A stretch of 64,000 nucleotides of DNA, taken from the NCBI GenBank assembly GCA_905221605.1, contig CAJNDS010000009.1, forward strand, positions 62,001-126,000. The letters run 5' to 3'. The notes under the pieces were generated by a model. It was not told the origin of the DNA and ran no database searches. It worked only from the letters and a program-made list of their open reading frames with translations. This document shows positions 51,141 to 61,850 of the stretch, piece after piece. Both the position numbers and the translations under genes were made by a program. Every line of letters starts with the position of its first letter. Within the stretch, counting starts at the first letter, position 1. This stretch comes from Symbiodinium natans (lineage: Eukaryota; Sar; Dinophyceae; Suessiales; Symbiodiniaceae).

Positions 51141-51353
51141 AGATATGCAGGGTTTAGGGTTTAGGGTTTAGGGTTTAGGGTTTAGGGTTTAGGGTTTAGG
51201 GTTTAGGGTTTAGGGTTTAGGGTTTAGGGTTTAGGGTTTAGGGTTTAGGGTTTAGGACACAGGGCAGCCTATTACCCTTAAAAGCGTGGGGAACCCTCAT
51301 TAAGGTAGATAAGTTGCTCTAGGTAGGTTTCATTGAAACTCGCAATTTTTGAG

Positions 51354-51448
51354 GCATCGGGGTATTGTTCTTGTGCTCTTCGGCTTGGCGGTCTTTGGCT
51401 TTCAAGCTGCAGCTGCTGCGTATGCGGAAGACGAGCAACTATACGCCC
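51354..51448 (+). CDS. Exon-like island, signal-peptide-like
   Basis: Reads IVLVLFGLAVFGFQAAAAAY then AEDEQLYAQ; hydrophobic core and an AAA-A-type cleavage region. Unknown family. Confidence 0.4.
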
Positions 51449-52112
51449 AAAAAAACCGTACACACCGTTAGACCAAGTAAACCCGATTAAAACCCTGAAC
51501 CCCTCGAAGCCCTGTAAACCCTGAACTCAAGTACTATGGGTCTTGGAGACCTCTCGGCCCCTTTTCATGAGCAGCAGCTCTCATGTCCGAGAATGCCAAA
51601 GATGGAGTTCTCAGTTTAGGGTTCAGGGTTTAGGGCATGTGGTTCCGGCAGATATTGCACAGAGGTTTCGCGTGCAATGCAGGAGCCTCAAGACAAACTA
51701 CCAACACTCATCTCCGTAGACCTTGTAGGGTTGTTAAACGTCAAAAACACCCGCATTTAGCTTCAAAAGGAAGGAGAAAACATCCTGCTGTTATAATTCC
51801 TACATAACTCGAGTAAAGGCTACCCAGAACACCCATCTCATCGACCCAAACCCAATACCCCTGAATAAAAAAAACGACCTTAACTCATAGCCGGATCCCA
51901 AGTATGATGAAGGTAGTTTCCTTGATTAAGGGGTGTTGGGCTCTCTGGGGAATAGCCTTCAAACGTAAACCCTACGCCCTAAACCCGAGGGTTGGGGGTT
52001 TTGCTTTTAGGGCTTTGGCAACCCCAAACCCTAAACCTTTCTGTCAGAGCCGACATTCCGTCAGCGCCGCCAACTGCCACGACCGCCAGAAACCATCGCC
52101 CTAGCCAAAATC

Positions 52113-52226
52113 ATGCTGCGCGTCGGCGCAGCAAGCTGGGAGCAGCATTTTGTTTCGGAAGCGGTGGTCTTCTGGACCACGCGCTGCATGCTCCCTGTCG
52201 GATGGCGCCTGGATACACTTTCCTGA
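52113..52226 (+). CDS. Exon-like island with stop
   Basis: Reads MLRVGAASWEQHFVSEAVVF then WTTRCMLPVGWRLDTLS and TGA. A second frame in the same stretch is also open, so the call is tentative. Confidence 0.45.
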   Translation: MLRVGAASWEQHFVSEAVVFWTTRCMLPVGWRLDTLS

Positions 52227-52962
52227 CATATGATGCCAAGGTGCTGATGTGGCATGGATCTGGGGCACGAAGATTTGGGTGATGACCGGCTGGATACTAA
52301 TCCATCTCCTCACTGGATGGTTTAGGGTTTAGGGTTTAGGGTTTAGGGTTTAGGGTTTAGGGTTTAGGGTTTAGGGTTTAGGGTTTAGGGTTTAGGGTTT
52401 AGGGTTTTAAATAGGACGTTTCAAGCCAGGAGCTGACCTTGGGTTATTTGGGCCCATGTAGGCCTGGACTTCTCAGGCAATGACCTCGCTGTATCTGCAA
52501 CCTTCTTGAGCCCATGTGCTGCAATGGGTGTCTGTCACGTCCAACCTTCGGGTCTTCTTGTCTTGTAGTTTTTTCCGGGTTTCGCCTCTTTGCGTTTCCA
52601 AATTTTCCAGTATGTAGCATAGGAAGCCTAGTAGAGAGAGGCGACTGTTACGCATGCGTCCACCTGTTGGTTTCAATCTACATTCAGGGCTAGGGATGGT
52701 TGACGTCATTGACAGTGGCTGAATGGGCTGACGTGCCGCTGAAGATCGAAGTTATGTAGTGTAGAGCTGTGGGCCGTGTTAAACTCGACCTTGAGCCGTT
52801 GGTCGGCGAGTCGAGGTGGCGCTCGTGCCCGGGTTATTTGGTTTGTGGCTTTGGGTGAGAAAATGCTGTCTTACAGAATGTGCCCTGCAACGTGGCTTTG
52901 CAATCAGCTAGGCGGGAGGCACAAAAAACACATTGCCCCTAAACCCGAAACCCTAAACTTAC

Positions 52963-53072
52963 AGGGTTCTTAAGGGAGGGGGGTTCAAGGGGGGCAAGTG
53001 CCTGAAGATTAGGGAGACTTAGGGAACCTTTCGTTACATGCCCCCTTTGAACCCCCCTCCCTTAAGAACCCT
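52963..53072. mobile_element. Foldback element with 34-bp arms
   Basis: 52,963-52,996 and 53,039-53,072 are reverse complements with one mismatch (AGGGTTCTTAAGGGAGGGGG outward). The loop is 42 bp. Not one of the numbered families. Confidence 0.8.
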
Positions 53073-53323
53073 ATAATCCCTATAATATACCTCAAATGCA
53101 CTTCATCGGTTCTTCCACGTGGCGACTGTAGTGCCTCTAGGGGTTTTGGGGGCTTCAGGATCCTAACACGCAAAGCTCGTTCCGAAGCCCTGGAAATTCT
53201 GATTTAGTTTAGGGTTGTCGGGTTTCGTGTTTAGGGTTCAGGGTCTAGGGTTTAGGATTTAGGGTTTAGGGCTAGTTCCCGGAAAACAAAAGCTGAAACC
53301 CCGAAGCTCTGAAGGTTTTTGGG

Positions 53324-53920
53324 GATTACGCCAACCGGAAGCTCATACCTCTGACCAACTTGGCGGTCGACTCTTGGTAGCCCAGTGTTGGGTTTCAAGT
53401 TTCAAGGTTAGGGTTTAAGATTGAGGGTTTAGGGTTTAGGGTTTAGGGTTTAGGGTTTAGGGTTTAGGGTTTAGGGTTTAGGGTTTAGGGTTTAGGGTTT
53501 AGGGTTTAGGGTTTAGGGCCATTTCGTCGGAAGTCTTGAAGGTCCACAATGAAGTTTTCTAGATGCATCAGTATGTTCTCTTAATCAGTCAAGTTAGTCA
53601 AGATTGGGCTCGTCGACTGGAACCACTAACACAGTAGCACCAGTCCGTCAGGGTCTAACCAGGCGAGGACAGCAGCAAGCCGGATGCAAAAGGATGTAGG
53701 GTCTAGCTCCTGCCCAGCAAAGGGTTTGTGGTTTGGGCTTCAGGGTTAAGTAACCAAGCCGGAAAGGCGCGCCCGTAGTTTCCTCCTATAAACCCTAAAC
53801 CCAACCCCAAATCGGTTACTCAGCTACCAAGGACTTGCTCGAGGAGAGCTTTCCACGCCAGGCGGGGCGCAGTCTGAGGAAGTCAGGGTCCAGACTTCCG
53901 AGCGGATTTTCACAAAGCTC
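53324..53920 (+). CDS. Two exons around a large family I intron
   Basis: 53,324-53,377 reads DYANRKLIPLTNLAVDSW; 53,832-about 53,920 reads DLLEESFPRQAGRSLRKSGS. The intron starts TAGCCCAGTG and ends CAGCTACCAAG and holds a TTTAGGG array plus a possible island near 53,521-53,558. The joint is in frame. Confidence 0.55.
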
Positions 53921-54259
53921 AGGGTTTAGGCTTTAAGGTCTGAACACACTGAAAGCATGATGGTTCATAGGGTTTTGAGGGGGTCGGTGGGGGGGGGGGG
54001 GGCGTGTTGGGAGTTCTCTGCCAGGGGGTCGTGAGAGCAAACGTGAGGTCCCGAACCAATAGGTCTAGGGGCCCCTATAGCCCGAAATCCTTATGCCCGA
54101 TTTTATACAAGCCCGAAGCCTAAAAGACTTGAATCGAAATGCAATGCTTCACAAGGGCTTCCCTTCCCTACTGCCCTTTTAAACGCTAAACCCTAAAACC
54201 CTAAACCCGAACAACAAAGATAGAGGGGGGTAGTAGGGGAACCCATGAATAATTCAACG

Positions 54260-54357
54260 CTGAGCCTTGGACCTTCAACTGCATCATAGTTGCGGCAGGT
54301 GGGCATCGTACACCGAAAACCTGCGGATCTTTTCGCCCCCTGGCGCGGATGGCTTTG
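54260..54357 (+). CDS. Exon-like island, unknown
   Basis: Reads EPWTFNCIIVAAGGHRTPKT then CGSFRPLARMA, downstream of the right end of a family II element (54,216-54,247). Confidence 0.5.
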
Positions 54358-54460
54358 GGTTTAGGGTTTAGGGGTTTAGGGGTTTAGGGGTTTAGGGGTT
54401 TAGGGGTTTAGGGGTTTAGGGTTTAGGGTTTAGGGTATAGGGTATAGGGTATAGGGCTTA
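54358..54460 (+). repeat. TTTAGGGG octamer array
   Basis: Six to seven TTTAGGGG units followed by GGGTATA units. Confidence 0.85.
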
Positions 54461-54825
54461 ATAGGCACTTTTACAAAGAATTGCGTTTCAACATCTTTGA
54501 GCGAAGGGAGGGGGAGAGCACTTGGTGCAAAAAGACCAAGGGTTGTCCAAATCGCTACACTTTCTCAACACCTCAACACCTCAACCCCCAAACCCCCTTC
54601 CACCCAAAAACTTCCCCGAGCTCTCAAAAAGTCCCCGCCCCCACCCTCCCTCCAAACCCTAAACCCTAAACCCCAGGTTTTCAACATTCGGCACCGCCCC
54701 ACTTCCCTGACCTTTCAAGTCTCCTTAGACCATTAAATCCCTAAACCCTTAAATCCCTTAACCCTTAAATCCTAAGCCCTGAAACCCCTAAGCCGATGCC
54801 TAAACCCCCCAAAACCCCTTCAGAC

Positions 54826-55141
54826 GTGCTCTTGCTCTACCCCCCGAACCCTAAGGAACCCTAAACCCCCAAAAAATCCTAAACCCCCAAAACCTTGAAA
54901 GCGGCCCTCCAAGCCCTAAACCCCTACAAACCTACATCCCGCAACCCTAAAGCCTCGAAAGAGGCGTTCTTGCTCTACCTCTGAATTCTCTACACCCCCC
55001 GACAAAGGTGTTCCTGATCTACCCCTAAGCCCAAAACCCTCCACAAAGGTTTTCTTGCTCTACCCCTAAACCGTAAACCCTAAACCCTAAACCCTAGACC
55101 CTAGACCCTAAACCCTCCAAAAAAGGTGTTCTTGCTCTACC
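54826..55141 (+). repeat. Five copies of an exon-boundary motif separated by telomeric DNA
   Basis: GGTGTTCTTGCTCTACC and close variants stand at 54,825-54,841, 54,963-54,979, 55,007-55,023, 55,048-55,064 and 55,125-55,141. The last is the start of the next exon; the others are followed by CCCTAAA-like sequence. Confidence 0.8.
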
Positions 55142-55220
55142 TGGCCTTCCTGTTTTGGGGCGTCGCGCAGCTGGCCCAAGCCATGTGGGAAGCCTTCGGG
55201 CAGCTCCCGGGCTCATTTGG
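55126..55220 (+). CDS. Exon-like island, hydrophobic
   Basis: Reads VFLLYLAFLFWGVAQLAQAM then WEAFGQLPGSFG. Probably a membrane segment. Confidence 0.55.
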
Positions 55221-55362
55221 GTAGGGTTTAGGGTTTAGGGTTTAGGGTTTAGGGTTTAGGGCTTAGGGTTTAGGGTTTAGGGTTTAGGGTTTAGGGCTTA
55301 GGGCTTAGGGTTTAGGGTTTAGGGTTTAGGGTTTAGGGTTTAGGGCTTAGGGTTTAGGGTCC
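55221..55362 (+). repeat. TTTAGGG array with GGGCTTA units
   Basis: About 19 units, six-base variants interspersed. Confidence 0.9.
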
Positions 55363-55739
55363 AAATAAGTTTTGACCGAAACGTTTTGACCGAAAACGTT
55401 TTGAGCGAGTTTTTTTTTGGAACTACGTTTTGTATTTTGGGAGGGGGGGGGGGGTAAGGGACGGAGGGAGGTAGGGGGTTTAAGTAAATTGAGTATTTGG
55501 CCGCCAGATAAACTCAGCTTGTCAGCTCTTTAGACAAATAACTTGGGAAATTCAGAATGATACCACATACAATTTCTACTTATTTTGCCTTGAGGGTTAT
55601 TGGGTTTAGGGTTTAGGGTTTAGGCTTTAGGGATATATGTTTGACAGAAAAAGGGTTTAAAGGTTTAGAAGGCTTGTAGGGTTTTTAGGGGTTCGGGGCT
55701 TTAGAGAGTTTAAAGGGTTTAATACGCTTTAACGGGTTT

Positions 55740-55801
55740 GTAGGATTTATGGGGTTGATTGGGCTTCTGGCTTCGCTTTGAGTTTTCCAGGATTTTGTTC
55801 T

Positions 55802-55832
<31 letters not shown>

Positions 55833-56450
55833 GGGGGGTGGAGTGAAAAAAGGGCTCCAGTGCATGCCCTAGTAATGGAGTGTTATAAGGGCTCCAGTGC
55901 ATGCCCCAGCCTCCCCCTCGCTGCTCTTGCTGCCCCCCCAACCTTCCTGCCCTTCCCACCCCCCCCCGCCCTCCCCGCTGCCCCCTCGTTCTGGAGTGTT
56001 TTAAGGGGCCTCTTGTACTGGAGTCACCCTTCCTGCCCTTCCCGCTCCCCCCACCCTTCCCGCTGCCCTCTGGAGTGTTTTAAGGGCTCCAGTCCATGCC
56101 CGATGCCCTCTTGTAATGGAGTGTTTTAAGGGATGGGCGAGCCTCCTCGCTGTTGCTGCCCCCCCCCCCCCCCACCTTCCTGCCCTTCCCGCTCCCCCCC
56201 CCTCATGCCCCAGCAGTGGGCTGCCTGGGCCTCCTCCTCCCTCCCTTGGAGGGGGGGGGGGGGGGGGTGGTGGGTGGGGGGGGTGGGGGGTGGGGGGGGG
56301 TTGGGGGGGTGGGGGGGTGGGGGGTGGGGGGTGGGGGGGTGGGGGGGTGGGGGGGGGGGTGGGGGGGTGGGGGGGTGGGGGGGGGTGGGGGGGGGGGGGT
56401 GGGGGGGGGGGGGGGGTGGGGTGGGGGGTGGGGGTGGGCGGGCGCCCCCT
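55740..56450. repeat. Poly-G and C-rich low-complexity region
   Basis: Long G runs at 55,812-55,840 and 56,250-56,436 (GGGGGGGT-like for nearly 190 bp). Between them a diverged repeat TGGAGTGTTTTAAGGGCTCC recurs four or more times. Open frames here are artefacts of composition. Confidence 0.85.
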
Positions 56451-56734
56451 TAACAACCTTAATGAGGCTTCATTAGCCCTAAATAGCCTTAACTATGGGG
56501 GCAACCTCGGGGGGGTAGTATTCCCAAACCCTAAACCCTAAACCCTAAACCCTAATAGTAGTATAGAGGGGGGGTTATAGGGGTGCTCTGGGTTCGGGGC
56601 TTGGGGATGTGTAGGGCTCTGGGTTTAGGATTTGTTGAACACTTGGGGGGTTTGGACGTGGAGTTTTCTAGGGTCTAGGGGTCTAGGGTTTAGGGTTTAG
56701 GGTTTCACTGAAGACCCAAGGCCTCTTTGAAACC

Positions 56735-56833
56735 CAGGTTTTTGCGCGGTCTTCTCGCCTGCTGCCCTCGCCGCAGCGTGCGCTCAAAGCCGCCGCTTCT
56801 CTACCGCCAGGCGTTGGGCGTGCAGAAGCGTGA
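56735..56833 (+). CDS. Exon-like island with stop
   Basis: Reads VFARSSRLLPSPQRALKAAA then SLPPGVGRAEA and TGA. Confidence 0.45.
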   Translation, partial: QVFARSSRLLPSPQRALKAAASLPPGVGRAEA

Positions 56834-56874
56834 CTCAGCCCTAAGACCCACAATTTAGGGTTTAGGGTTTAGGG

Positions 56875-57174
56875 TTGGGATGTTCCCACTTGTACTACCA
56901 GTCCTTAATCGGGATCACGCTAGGGGGTACTACAATCCCTTTGAAGGGCTGTTAGTACAAAGGGAACATCCCAACCCACAGCACCTAAACAGCAAGATCT
57001 GAACGACTGTGTGGACCTGGCAGTGAGACCTGGCAGTGAGACCTTCATAGGAAAATTGGGTATATTTCGGGTTTAGGGTTTAGGCTCGGGATGTTCCCCC
57101 TTAAACTAACAGCCAGGGATTCCAATAGGGGTTTACTATGATGGACTGTTCGTAGAAGGGTGGAACATCCCAAG
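56875..57174. mobile_element. Two family III elements close together
   Basis: 56,875-56,974 runs TTGGGATGTTCCCACTTGTA to AAAGGGAACATCCCAA; 57,087-57,174 runs CGGGATGTTCCCCCTTAAAC to GGTGGAACATCCCAAG. Both have near-complete termini and no telomeric insert. Confidence 0.75.
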
Positions 57175-57549
57175 GTAGATCTTGAACTTCTAGGGTTTAG
57201 GGTTTAGGGTTTAGGGTCTAGGGCTCCTCATTATGATTTCAGCTCTAGTCACGGGCTGTTGGGCTCTCTGGGCTTCAGGTAGACCTTCCAAACTCTGAAT
57301 GGAGGTTTAGGCTTTGGGGTTTAGGGTTTAGGGTTTAGGGTTAGAGGTTATACTAGAAGCAGGTACAAGGGCAGAGAAGACATAGTTCAGCGGCTAAACA
57401 CAGCGCGGTACTCAGATTGCACTTGCGAAGACCCTAAACCCTAAACCCTAAACCCAAAAAAGAAGCCGTGAACCTGGCCCACTTGTCACTGAGCTCGAGT
57501 TCAGCAACCATTTGAGCCGCTGCGCATGGGACGAGGGTTTGAGAACCCT

Positions 57550-57617
57550 AAACCCTGAACCCTGAACCCTGAACCCTGAACCCTGAACCCTGAACCCTGA
57601 ACCCTGAACCCTGAACC
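57550..57617 (-). repeat. CCCTGAA variant array
   Basis: Nine CCCTGAA units in tandem, then normal CCCTAAA. Confidence 0.9.
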
Positions 57618-57647
57618 CTAAACCCTAAACCCTAAACCCTAAACCCT

Positions 57648-57756
57648 TTCCCGCCCTTGCCTCTGGAGGAGGTTCCGTATGCTCAGCCCCCGTGGCTGGA
57701 TCCGGGCATCCTATCACGGAGCAACGAGCCGGAGGCCGTTGCAGAGCCTGATGTGG
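57648..57756 (+). CDS. Exon-like island, Pro/Glu-rich
   Basis: Reads PPLPLEEVPYAQPPWLDPGI then LSRSNEPEAVAEPDV, before TTTAGGG. Confidence 0.6.
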
Positions 57757-57792
57757 TTTAGGGGTTTAGGGTTTAGGCTTCAGGGTTTACGG

Positions 57793-57891
57793 GGCGCTGG
57801 GGCTTCAGCTGCAGTTGCTACCAGGCTCTATTGGAAGTACAGAGATTCAAGTTTGCTGGGAAGAAGTCAAGAGAGCCCCGCCAAGGAATAG
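57793..57891 (+). CDS. Exon-like island with stop
   Basis: Reads AVATRLYWKYRDSSLLGRSQ then ESPAKE and TAG. Probably the next exon after 57,756 and the end of that protein. Confidence 0.55.
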   Translation, partial: GAGASAAVATRLYWKYRDSSLLGRSQESPAKE

Positions 57892-57994
57892 CTAACCCTG
57901 AACCCTAAACCCTAAACCCTCCCACATGCCCTACATATCGGCCCTCAATCTGACCCTGTGCATATACACCCTGAAACCTCAACCCTAAACCCAA

Positions 57995-58612
57995 ACCCTA
58001 AACCCGAAACTTTAGGGTTAAGGGCCTAATTTGGGCTGGCTTGAGGGTTTACGACTCTGGGCTGGTTTTTGGGCTTATTCGATACTCTGGGCTGGCTTTG
58101 GGGTTTACGACTCTGGGCTGGCTTTTGGGCTTATTCGATACTCTAGGCTGGCTTTAGGGTTTGGGGCCTACTCTGGGCTGGCTTAGGGTTGAGGGCCAAC
58201 TCTGGTTTTAGGGTTTAGGGTTTAGGGCTCGCCGAAGAGAAGAGCGTCAGCAACGGCTTAATTCTACAGTAGCCCGTGATACGCCCATATGAGTTCTTTG
58301 GTATACTGGTCGGATAGTGTGGCTTGAAGTCACCACGTTTTCCTGACCATTCCCGGCAGACTCCCCAAGCCCGGATGCAAAAAAAAAGGGGTTTAGGGCT
58401 ACTCTGGCTGTAGGGTTTAGGGCCTGCTCTGGGCTGGCTTTAGGGTTTAGGGCCTACTCGGGGCTGGCTTTACGGTTTAGGGCTTACTCGAGGCTAGGGC
58501 TACTCTGGGCTGGCTTTAGCGTTTAAGGCCTACTCTGGCCTGGCTTCAGGGTTTAGGGCCTACTCTGGGCTGGTTTTAGGGTTTAGGGCTTACTCTGGGC
58601 GGCTGCCTACTG
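57995..58612 (+). repeat. Composite repeat CTACTCTGGGCTGGCTTT plus telomeric units
   Basis: A non-telomeric 18-bp piece alternates with TAGGGTTTAGGGC, period about 30 bp, in two blocks (58,030-58,215 and 58,395-58,605). An island between them (58,226-58,292) reads EERQQRLNSTVARDTPI then TGA. Confidence 0.8.
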
Positions 58613-58958
58613 GTTCTAAGGTTAAAACGAAAAGTAAAATATTGTTATGGGGTTCAATTGGTGGGTGGGTCGATATTCCATACGTGAGGAGGGAGCTCTG
58701 CTAGTGAAGTGCTTGGACTTGAGATGCTGAACCCTAAACCTTAAACCCTAAAACCCCTCAACCCTGAATCAGTCTGAGTCGACGGCATAGCGTTTGGGGT
58801 TCGGTGTTGGTTGACTTCGGCCGCAAGCAAGAGACTCTGTACGTTTGCGTCCCTAAACGCTGGACCCTGAACCCCTAAACCCTAAGGCCCTAAACCCTAG
58901 ACCCAACAACCCTAAATCCTAAACCCTAAACCCTAAGGCCCTAAACCCTAAACCGCAG

Positions 58959-59043
58959 GCCATGGCAGATGACGGCACGAAGCCATCGCTGCCCCGCCGG
59001 AGGGAAGATTTGATGGTTTGCTGCTTGTTCCCGAACCTGTTTG
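58959..59043 (+). CDS. Possible first exon
   Basis: After CCGCAG the frame starts MADDGTKPSLPRRREDLMVC then CLFPNLFG, with GTGAAG as likely donor. Confidence 0.5.
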
Positions 59044-59057
59044 GGTGAAGACCTTGG

Positions 59058-59229
59058 CAGCCCAGTGGTTTAGAGGTTGGGGTTAAGGGTTTAGGGTTTA
59101 GGGTTTAGGGTTTAGGGTTTAGGGTTTAGGGTTTAGGGTTTAGGGTTTAGGGTTTAGGGTTTAGGGTTTAGGGTTTAGGGTTTAGGTTAAAGAAGCCAAC
59201 CCAAAAAGGGTTACCCTTGGGCTACCAAG
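59058..59229. mobile_element. Family I element filled by a TTTAGGG array
   Basis: CAGCCCAGTGG left and GGGCTACCAAG right; between them about 14 TTTAGGG units and AACCCAAAAAGGGTTACCC. Confidence 0.65.
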
Positions 59230-59244
59230 AGACTCTCTCCACAG

Positions 59245-59311
59245 GACGACAGCCCTGCAATCCATGTGCGGTAGTCGAAAATATGGGTCCTTCTTTGGCA
59301 ACGTGAACGGC
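59245..59311 (+). CDS. Exon-like island, unknown
   Basis: After CTCCACAG it reads TTALQSMCGSRKYGSFFGNV then NG, up to GTTTAGGG. Confidence 0.55.
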
Positions 59312-59353
59312 GTTTAGGGTTTAGGGTTTAGGGTTTCGGGTTTAGGGTTTAGG

Positions 59354-59474
59354 GCCCCTGACCCAGAAGAAGGCCCATCAATGTCGACCGCCAGGTGGCT
59401 TAGGGAACCCTTCGGGCCGTTTGCCACAGCGCACAACCAGACCTGCAGCTCCGAAAAGCGAGCTTTTGAAGCAG
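59354..59474 (+). CDS. Exon-like island, 121 bp
   Basis: Reads PEEGPSMSTARWLREPFGPF then ATAHNQTCSSEKRAFEA, ending GCAG|GTTTAGGG. One of the cleanest exons in the window. Confidence 0.65.
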
Positions 59475-59740
59475 GTTTAGGGTTTAGGGTTTAGGGTTTA
59501 GGGTTTAGGGTTTAGGGTTTAGGGTTTAGGGTTTAGGGTTTAGGGTGTAGGGTTTAGGGTTTAGGGTTTAGGGTTTAGGGTTTAGGGTTTAGGGTTGGGA
59601 TGGTGGCGGCTTCTCAATCAAACTCCGCACGCCAAACCCCTCAAGCTAGGAATTGAAACAGTGTGGCTTAGGTCATGGGATGTCTTGGGCTCAGGGTTTC
59701 GGGTTTGAGGGTTCAGGTTTTGTAGGGATTAGGGTTCCTA

Positions 59741-59945
59741 CACAACCATCGCGCCGATGCGCGTAGTTGTTTTGCAGTCAGGACCTGTAACGAAGATGTC
59801 CTCGAGCTTGCTCGGTTTTTCAGGTCAAGGTACCTAAATCCTGAACCCTAAACCCTGAACCCAAAACCCTAAACCTACAGAGCGCGACCAGCGAGTGCAG
59901 AAGCAGCTTTATTTGAGAAGCTTCCGATTGTGTCGTCATCACTGA
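59741..59945 (+). CDS. Two exon-like islands, the second with a stop
   Basis: 59,741-59,823 reads SCFAVRTCNEDVLELARFF and ends CAG|GTCAAGG. 59,883-59,945 reads RDQRVQKQLYLRSFRLCRHH then TGA. Confidence 0.5.
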
Positions 59946-60920
59946 TGCCCACAGAGACCTCCGTTCAAAGACCCCTGAACCCTAAACCCAGGTTTGGGGT
60001 TTAGGGTTTCGGGTTTAAGGTAAAAGAGGTGCCCAGCCCAGTTTCAATGACCAATTCTATCCCCACAAGGGCATCCCGTGTAATTTTAGGGTTGAGGGTT
60101 GAGGGTTTAGGGTTTAGGGTTCCCTAGTAACACCATTCCAAATTCATAGGCCTCGACACCACGGTTTATGAGAGTATCCGGCGCTAAAGGTCGTTTGGGT
60201 CTTCCTTGCGGACTTTGCTCTCAGGGTAGCTGCATGGTCCCTTCAATGGGCCCCTGGCTGAGTAACCACTACACACCCCTTATATACTCCATGAAACCCA
60301 AGGGCCCATACTTCAGAACCCTTTCAAGAAGGTAAGGGGCCATGTTAAGGGACCCTAAGCCCTAACCCTAAACCCCACACCAAACCCCAAACCCCAAACC
60401 CTAAACCCTAAACCCTAAACCCTAAACCCTAAACCCTAAACCCTAAACCGACCCTCTTAAGGGACCATGCAACTTCCCTTGGGTCATGACGGCCAACTCT
60501 CCCGTAGAGCGGCCAAGGCGCCGTAGGCGTCTGAGGCGCCCTTGATCTAGTTAGGGTTTAGGGTTTAGGGTTTAGGGTTTAGGGTTTAGGGTTTAGGGTT
60601 TAGGGTTTAGGGTTTAGGGTTTAGGGTTTAGGGTTTAGGGTTTATGTAGGCTTATGTAGGTTTAGGGGGTCTAGGGTTGAGTGTGAGAATAGGAGACACG
60701 AGCCATAGGCAGCACCACGGAGACGGTGCTAGAACTTAATGTGGGGGGTTTACGAAAATCGGGGACCCCATTATTCTAGACCCCCAAGTAGTAGGATCCC
60801 CTCAGATAAGGATCTTAGGGTTTAGGGTTTAGGGGTCGTAAACCCCCATGTTGCTTTTGGGGGGTGTAAGGTGCGGAACGACGTTCTTGAGTGTTGTCGA
60901 ATGGCTAACAGACTCATGAT
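59946..60920. other. Telomeric arrays, family IV element and weak frames
   Basis: A TTTAGGG array (60,553-60,645), a C-rich array (60,370-60,450), a family IV element (60,742-60,850) and short frames at 60,150-60,196 and 60,486-60,544 that are too weak to call. Confidence 0.5.
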
Positions 60921-60922
60921 AG

Positions 60923-60998
60923 TCCCGCTGTCGACGGTGCGTTCGCGGAGCAGTGGAAGGAGCTGCTTGCGCGATTTGGGGCTCTAGGAGGTTCGTGA
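60923..60998 (+). CDS. Exon-like island with stop
   Basis: Reads DGAFAEQWKELLARFGALGG then S and TGA; GGAG|GTTCGTG is an alternative donor. Confidence 0.55.
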
Positions 60999-61004
60999 CA
61001 CTAG

Positions 61005-61112
61005 GCAACTAGCTATAACTGTACCTATAAATGTACTTATCGCCATCTTGGGGCACTTTCAGGGGCAAAATAAGTGGGTTATAAGTACAGTTAGACTTAG
61101 TTACTAAGTACC
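61005..61112. mobile_element. Short foldback element
   Basis: AACTGTACCTATAAATGTAC near the left mirrors TTATAAGTACAGTT at the right, with TAGGCAACTAG and CTTAGTTACTAAG at the ends. Confidence 0.5.
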
Positions 61113-61772
61113 CCGAAACCCTAAACCCTAAACCCTAAATCCTAAACCCTAAACCCTAAAACCCTAAACCCCTAAACCCTAAACATGAACCTCGAAGTTG
61201 AGGGTCTGGGGACTAGGCTGAGAGGCCTCGTCTAAGTTCCTGTGTTCCACGTTGGGGACCCCAACTCTAAGTGCCATGGCTTGTTGCTGTGACTTCCCCA
61301 AAGAGCCCAATACCCCTTAGTCGTACAAGGTCCATACGGGGTTGAGGGTTTAGGGTTTAGGGTTTAGGATTTAGGGTTTAGGGTTTAGGATTTAGGGTTT
61401 AGGGTTCAGGGTTTAGGGAGTTTAGGGTTTAGGGTTTAGGGAGTCCAGAAACGATCCAACGCCCACCGTCAAGCAACGCACTTGAAACTCGGGTCCCTTA
61501 ACTGTACGTATGGTTTAGGGCCCCCCAAAAAGTAAGGTCGTAGCTGGACCTATGGGCGATAGAGACAGAGACAGAGGACAGCAACAAAGTCCCTTAACCC
61601 TAAACCCTCAACCTAAACCCCAAACCCTAAACCCTAAACCCTAAACCCCAAACCCCAAACCCTAAACCCTAAACCCTAAACCCCAAACCCTAAACCCTAA
61701 ACCCCAAACCCTAAACCCTAAACCGTGATTTTGGTTCGACCCTAGCCTGGCCCCGAACCTCGGCTTTTCCAG

Positions 61773-61850
61773 AGGTTCAAAGCAACCACAAAGGGCGCCG
61801 TCGTCGACTTCTACAATGCCGCCAAGGTGCACCCAAGGAAGCTGTTTTGA
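61773..61850 (+). CDS. Exon-like island with stop
   Basis: After CTTTTCCAG it reads RFKATTKGAVVDFYNAAKVH then PRKLF and TGA. Confidence 0.6.
   Translation, partial: RFKATTKGAVVDFYNAAKVHPRKLF

Noticed and set aside
52473-52709. Minus-strand 78-residue frame
   Set aside because: It looks somewhat protein-like but has no family, no splice context and is opposite to all other exons; left uncalled.
56001-56541. Open frames of 100-150 residues rich in Pro or Gly
   Set aside because: They are produced by poly-C/poly-G runs; all frames are open at once and the composition is not protein-like.
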